64,000 nucleotides of DNA from CAG-873 sp910578365. Its GTDB lineage: Bacteria; Bacteroidota; Bacteroidia; Bacteroidales; Muribaculaceae. The notes beneath the pieces are model-generated. The model searched no databases. It worked only from the letters and a program-made list of their open reading frames with translations, and was not told where the DNA came from. Every line of letters begins with the position of its first letter. Position 1 is the stretch's first letter. Position numbers and translations under genes: made by a program. The stretch lies in NCBI GenBank assembly GCA_951635545.1, contig OX620685.1:1426001-1490000 (forward strand). Direction: 5' to 3'. Positions 60,307-64,000 of the stretch are shown here, in pieces.

Positions 60307-61986
60307 ATGAAACGAATCTTTACTCTGCCCCTTTTCCTGTTGCTGCTGCTGAGCGTCATGGCCCCGGAAGCCATGGCCGCGGCTCCCGATGGCTACTATT
60401 CATCGCTCAAAGGCAAAAAAGAAGGCGAACTCAAAACTGCCATTCACAACCTTATCTGCAACTTCACCAAAGTATCGAGCTACAGCGACCTGCCCAAATA
60501 CTTCCAGCACACCGACGTGTACCCCGACTCGCGCCGCTGGTGGGACATGTATTCCGATATTCCGCTGTACGCACCCAGTTTCAAGGGCCTTAACCGCGAG
60601 CATTCATTCCCTAAAAGCTGGTGGGGCGGCTCTACTTCAGTGAGCGCATACGTCGACCTCAACCACCTGTATCCATCGGAATCAGCCGCCAACATGGCCA
60701 AGAGCAATTATCCGCTGGGTGTGGTTGACCGCAGCAGCAATATCAAGTTCCAGAACGGTATCACCACTGTAGGCTATCCGGTGAACGGACAGGGCGGCGG
60801 CGCCGGTTTTGTATTCGAACCCGACAATGAATACAAAGGCGACTTTGCACGCACCTATTTCTATATGGTTACCTGCTACCAGGACCTGACATGGAAATAC
60901 ACCTATATGGTAAACCAGAATTTGTTTCCGACGCTCAACAACTGGTCGGCCACACTGCTTATGAGGTGGCATCGCGAGGACCCGGTAAGCGAGAAAGAAA
61001 CACTGCGCAACGAGGCTGTGTATCAGATTCAGAACAACCGCAACCCCTTTATCGACTATCCCGAGCTGGCCGAATATCTGTGGGGCAACCGCGTGGGCGA
61101 GGCCTTCGACCCCGGTGCTTCCGGCGAGCCCGTGGGCGACCCCAATCTTATCACCCCCACCCAGGGAATGGAACTTGAGTTCGGCCAGGTGGCATTGGGC
61201 AAGAGTGTGACCGCCCGCCTGTTTTTCCGCGGCGAAAACCTCACCGGCTCGTTCGACCTGGTAGTGATAGGCGCCGACAAGAGTCAGTTCGGCATACCCT
61301 CGAACAGTATTGCCGCATCGCTGGTGAACGCCCACGACGGCTATTGGCTCAATGTTACATACTCTCCATCCGAACTTGGCACCCACGAAGCACGCCTGAT
61401 TGTAAGCGAAGGCGGCATTACCGGCTCGCGAGGAGTAGTGCTGCGCGGCGAGTGCCTCGAAGTGCCCGCTCTCACCGCCCCCACCGCTACCGCCCCCACC
61501 GACATCACATCCGATTCGTACGTGGCCAACTGGGAAAGTCCGGCCGACGAAGTGGTGGACTACTGGATTGTAACCCGCACACGCTACAGCGGCGGTACGT
61601 CGGTACAGGAAGAACTGCTGGCCGAGGAATGTATGCTGCTGATTGAAGACTTCGACGTTTCCGACAGCGAATCTTACTCTGTGCAGTCGGTGCGCCTGGG
61701 CTATCGTTCGCCCATGTCGAATGTGGTGTTTGTGGACCATGCCGGCGTAAGCGGCGTGAGCGTCGACGAACCGTTGACGGTAAATGTGTTCGAAGGCCTT
61801 GTGCGACTGAATATGAGCCGTCCGCAGACCGGTCTGCGTGTTTATGACGTCACCGGACGCCTGGTTCTGACGATTCCTCAGGTCGAGAACAATTTTGAAT
61901 TCGAGCTTCCCACCGGAGCATACCTCATTGTTACCGACCAATGCTCGTCGCCGTCCAAAGTTGTGTGGCGTCCTGAAAAATATTGA
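60307..61986 (+). CDS. secreted endonuclease I-family nuclease with sorting-like tail, end altered by IS3
   Basis: A 559-residue exported nuclease. Signal peptide, then an endonuclease I (EndA/NucM) domain with catalytic His99 in KGLNREHSFPKSWWGG and AYVDLNHLYPSESAANMAKS. A middle beta-sandwich region (LEFGQVALGKSVTARLFFRG), an Fn3-like domain and a C-terminal sorting-like tail (VNVFEGLVRLNMSRPQTGLR) follow. Before the IS3 insertion the gene ended SPSKVVL with a stop at 63627-63629; now it reads through six IS-encoded residues (WRPEKY) to a stop inside the IS. Only the final Leu is lost, so activity is probably kept. Confidence 0.9.
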   Translation: MKRIFTLPLFLLLLLSVMAPEAMAAAPDGYYSSLKGKKEGELKTAIHNLICNFTKVSSYSDLPKYFQHTDVYPDSRRWWDMYSDIPLYAPSFKGLNREHSFPKSWWGGSTSVSAYVDLNHLYPSESAANMAKSNYPLGVVDRSSNIKFQNGITTVGYPVNGQGGGAGFVFEPDNEYKGDFARTYFYMVTCYQDLTWKYTYMVNQNLFPTLNNWSATLLMRWHREDPVSEKETLRNEAVYQIQNNRNPFIDYPELAEYLWGNRVGEAFDPGASGEPVGDPNLITPTQGMELEFGQVALGKSVTARLFFRGENLTGSFDLVVIGADKSQFGIPSNSIAASLVNAHDGYWLNVTYSPSELGTHEARLIVSEGGITGSRGVVLRGECLEVPALTAPTATAPTDITSDSYVANWESPADEVVDYWIVTRTRYSGGTSVQEELLAEECMLLIEDFDVSDSESYSVQSVRLGYRSPMSNVVFVDHAGVSGVSVDEPLTVNVFEGLVRLNMSRPQTGLRVYDVTGRLVLTIPQVENNFEFELPTGAYLIVTDQCSSPSKVVWRPEKY

Positions 61987-62183
61987 CGGGTCAGAGGGTT
62001 TGAGATTATGAATGAATGTTAAACAGTCCGAAGACTGTGGAGACATGCAGGTATGAGCCTGAGATCCCCGAGGTTGGGGTAAAATCCTCCGGGGCTCGAT
62101 GCCCCGGGGATTTTTGAGACTTGCAGTGCAATCACCGTCAGTCCCGTCGGTTGGGGTATGCAAAAGTACTGAAAAATCTTGAC

Positions 62184-63065
62184 TCATGCAGATTTCAGGT
62201 AATATTTTTTCCAGAGCTTACGTCCGGGTACCGCTCCGCGATGCACTTCATCGGGAGTCAGCATGCCGAGACTGAGGTGCGGTCGGCGGGTATGGTAAGT
62301 GTTGATTACATCCTCCAGCACCTGCCGTATGTTGTCCTTCCTTACGTCCATATGCTTCAGAAACTCCTCTTTAAGTATGCCGTTTACCCTTTCGGCAATT
62401 CCGTTGTTACGTGGGTCGTGCCCTTCCGTCATGCTGATTCGGGCGTGGCGTCTACGAAGCATTTCCACGTAGGGTTTGGCACAATACTGAAGTCCCTTGT
62501 CCGAGTGGTGTATGGGATGCTGACCTCTCCTGCATTGCCTGAAAGCCATCTTCAATGCCGTCATGGCGTTCTCATGCCGCATGTTATCGGCAATCTCCCA
62601 TCCCACTATTTTCTTCGAATAGGCATCCGTAATCAGAAACAGATAGTAAAATGTATTCTGATCAGGAAGCCATATATATGTTATGTCGCTTACCCACAAC
62701 TGGTTTATGTCATCAGGCGCGAAGTCTTTCCGTAGATCCGGATAGACCTTCATTCCGTGATCGGAGAAGGTTGTCCTTGTCCTGCGGACTCGGGGACGTA
62801 TCAGAAGATTATGCCTGTTCATGATATCGAACAGGCGGTCACGGCCTATGTCGAGACAGAACTCCTTACGTAACCTGTCCTTCATCTTTCTGACTCCGAG
62901 TGCCGGAAGATCCTCTCGTATCGAGCGAACGCATTCCAGGATGCGGTCTTCGTCAATGGCATCCTTGAACGACCTTTTGAAAAAGGCATACCACGCTTGT
63001 TTAGTCACCCCAAGCAACCCGCATGCCTCGCTGACACTCAGGTCACGGGACATGCGCAAGCGCAT
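62184..63065 (-). CDS. IS3-family transposase OrfB (copy B)
   Basis: Protein identical to OrfB of copy A, with the complete DDE triad (WVSDITYI, HHSDKGLQYC, GIAERVNG). Confidence 0.92.
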   Translation of the reverse strand: MRLRMSRDLSVSEACGLLGVTKQAWYAFFKRSFKDAIDEDRILECVRSIREDLPALGVRKMKDRLRKEFCLDIGRDRLFDIMNRHNLLIRPRVRRTRTTFSDHGMKVYPDLRKDFAPDDINQLWVSDITYIWLPDQNTFYYLFLITDAYSKKIVGWEIADNMRHENAMTALKMAFRQCRRGQHPIHHSDKGLQYCAKPYVEMLRRRHARISMTEGHDPRNNGIAERVNGILKEEFLKHMDVRKDNIRQVLEDVINTYHTRRPHLSLGMLTPDEVHRGAVPGRKLWKKYYLKSA

Positions 63066-63067
63066 GG

Positions 63068-63568
63068 CTACTTGGTAGTTGATTTTTTTGACTGCGCAGG
63101 CTTTACAAGCTTCTTGTATTCGGCGATGACACCACTCTGGAACTCTTCACGCAGCTCTGCCTTTTTCCTGTCAGCCTCCAGTTTCTCTATCTTTCTGGTG
63201 GCGGCGTTTAACTTGCGTGTTAGATCCAGTATGGTCTGCTCGGTATCCGTGAGCCTGGTAGTGGGAGAGGTTTTCTTTGTCATTCCTTTCTTTTTTGTCG
63301 TTTGTGCCGGAGTTGCCAGGGACGATATGGCCTTTGTTGTCCGGCATCCGGAGCCGGGAATTAATGCTCCCGTCATGCGGCGCAGCCATTTGCTGATGCT
63401 TGACCGTGTGCCGCGATAGTCCGGGATTGCATTTACTATTGTAAACAATGTCCCGACCGCAAAATTGTATTCCTCGTCAATCTGACTGAAACTTTTTCCG
63501 CTGCTGTGCCAGGCATTGATTGCCGAAATCTGAGATTCGTCCCAGAATTTTTTGTTTTCTTCACACAT
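63068..63568 (-). CDS. IS3-family transposase OrfA (copy B)
   Basis: Protein identical to OrfA of copy A, with the same seven-base slippery run (63083-63089 on the plus strand as T). Confidence 0.85.
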   Translation of the reverse strand: MCEENKKFWDESQISAINAWHSSGKSFSQIDEEYNFAVGTLFTIVNAIPDYRGTRSSISKWLRRMTGALIPGSGCRTTKAISSLATPAQTTKKKGMTKKTSPTTRLTDTEQTILDLTRKLNAATRKIEKLEADRKKAELREEFQSGVIAEYKKLVKPAQSKKSTTK

Positions 63569-63657
63569 TTTACTAAAAAATGTTGAATCTGACGGTCAAC
63601 ACTTTTCCGGACTAGACATTGTGCTCTGACATCAGACTCCGATTCGCATTTTTTTCG

Positions 63658-63665
63658 TAACTTTG
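63658..63665 (+). promoter_or_regulatory. -7 promoter box for the LOG-family gene
   Basis: TAACTTTG lies only 4 bases before the ATG at 63670, which would give an almost leaderless mRNA. No -33 element is seen at the usual distance; IS3 copy B ends 39 bases upstream of this box. Confidence 0.45.
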
Positions 63666-63669
63666 CAAC

Positions 63670-64000
63670 ATGAATGCAACCGAAACAATAATAGCCGTGT
63701 ACTGCGCTTCAAGCGCAAGTCTGGCTCCTGAATATTACGAGGCGGCCCGCGAAACGGGCCGCCTGCTTGCCCTCCGCGGCGCCGCAGTTGTGAACGGCGG
63801 CGGCAAAATGGGTCTGATGGCCGCCGTAAGCGACGGCGCACTCGAGGCCGGAGGCACCGCCATAGGCGTGATTCCGCAGTTTATGGTTGGCAACGGATGG
63901 CACCACAGCGGTCTGACACGCCTCGACGTAGTATCAGGCATGCACGAGCGCAAGGCCTCCATGGCTTCAATGGCCACTGCGGCCATAGCTCTGCCGGGAG
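63670..64000 (+). CDS. LOG-family protein, N-terminal part (cut by window edge)
   Basis: The first 110 residues of a LOG/TIGR00730-type Rossmann protein: IIAVYCASSASLAPEYYEAA, VVNGGGKMGLMAAVSDGALE (nucleotide-binding GGG-x-x-GLM motif), AIGVIPQFMVGNG, and HERKASMASMATAAIALPG leading into the PGGxGTxxE motif, which lies beyond the window. Family members are nucleoside-monophosphate phosphoribohydrolases. It is open to the window end. Confidence 0.88.
   Translation, partial: MNATETIIAVYCASSASLAPEYYEAARETGRLLALRGAAVVNGGGKMGLMAAVSDGALEAGGTAIGVIPQFMVGNGWHHSGLTRLDVVSGMHERKASMASMATAAIALPG

Larger units (their letters stand above)
61964..63618 (-). mobile_element. IS3-family insertion sequence, copy B
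   Basis: A 1655-bp element with the same ends as copy A and a TTG duplication (61961-61963 and 63619-63621). It is inserted in the penultimate codon of the endonuclease gene, in the opposite direction. Confidence 0.92.

Noticed and set aside
60682..62187. 501-residue minus-strand frame reaching from the IS3 copy B 3' end into the endonuclease gene
   Set aside because: It starts in the IS and is antisense to a gene with clear nuclease motifs.
1..64000. tRNA or rRNA genes
   Set aside because: No stretch with cloverleaf-type pairing, a conserved T-loop and a CCA end was noticed in the intergenic gaps.

Overview
The window looks like a Bacteroidales chromosome, most likely a Muribaculaceae-type gut commensal. 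The signs are SusC/SusD genes with glycoside hydrolases, many -7 boxes of the TAnnTTTG type with no strong Shine-Dalgarno sites, a TonB receptor locus run by an ECF sigma factor, a Bacteroidetes-type succinate dehydrogenase (sdhCAB), and secreted proteins with short C-terminal sorting-like tails. Most of the window is GC-rich; a stretch around 49-53.5 kb is clearly AT-richer. Family assignments come from motifs read by eye, with no database search.

Layout. 0-6.7 kb: the end of an ECF sigma gene that is nearly identical to a full sigma gene at 6231, an IS982 element, an orphan tyrosine recombinase, a galK-galM operon, a GYF/CD225 membrane protein and a DUF2752 protein. 6.8-13.1 kb: a minus-strand run of two FKBP isomerases, an ECF sigma factor, a small beta-barrel protein, a very short FecR-like anti-sigma, a TonB receptor with an STN domain and a DUF4249 lipoprotein. 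13.3-18.6 kb: housekeeping genes on the plus strand (RNA methyltransferase, WbqC-like, PatB-like C-S lyase, dapF, mdh). 19.8-36.4 kb: a polysaccharide utilisation locus (GH3, GH144-like, GH43-like, SusD, SusC) with a divergent membrane-anchored LuxR-type regulator. 36.4-40.5 kb: a MITE-like repeat and sdhCAB. 40.7-45.5 kb: nested insertion sequences and gene remnants. 45.5-47.3 kb: a DUF3943 protein and an OmpR-type response regulator. 47.3-53.8 kb: an IS4 element that split a tiny gene from its promoter, then two secreted proteins separated by an IS630 copy; the larger is a caspase-fold protein that seems to have lost both catalytic residues. 54-64 kb: Na/Pi transporter, GH3-auxin-type adenylase, alkaline phosphatase, alanine dehydrogenase, secreted endonuclease I interrupted at its last codon by IS3, and the start of a LOG-family gene.

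The dominant theme is recent transposition. Ten insertion sequences (three IS982, two IS630, two IS3, one ISAs1, one IS110/IS1111 type, one IS4) fill about 13.5 kb, roughly a fifth of the window, and copies within a family encode identical proteins. Most junctions are readable to the base, so the pre-insertion state can be rebuilt: the ISAs1 transposase (413 codons), the PUL regulator (987 codons) and the endonuclease each become open again when the IS and one target copy are removed. The insertions have probably silenced the PUL regulator, cut the GH3 gene off from its operon, and displaced several promoters.

Most interesting: the predicted pseudo-caspase (51091-53556), the IS1111-type element with a structured non-coding end and a known target (41377-42962), the 208-bp MITE-like repeat with nested hairpins (36420-36627), the split 27-residue gene (47348-48903), and the knocked-out PUL regulator. 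No CRISPR array, rRNA or tRNA was seen.
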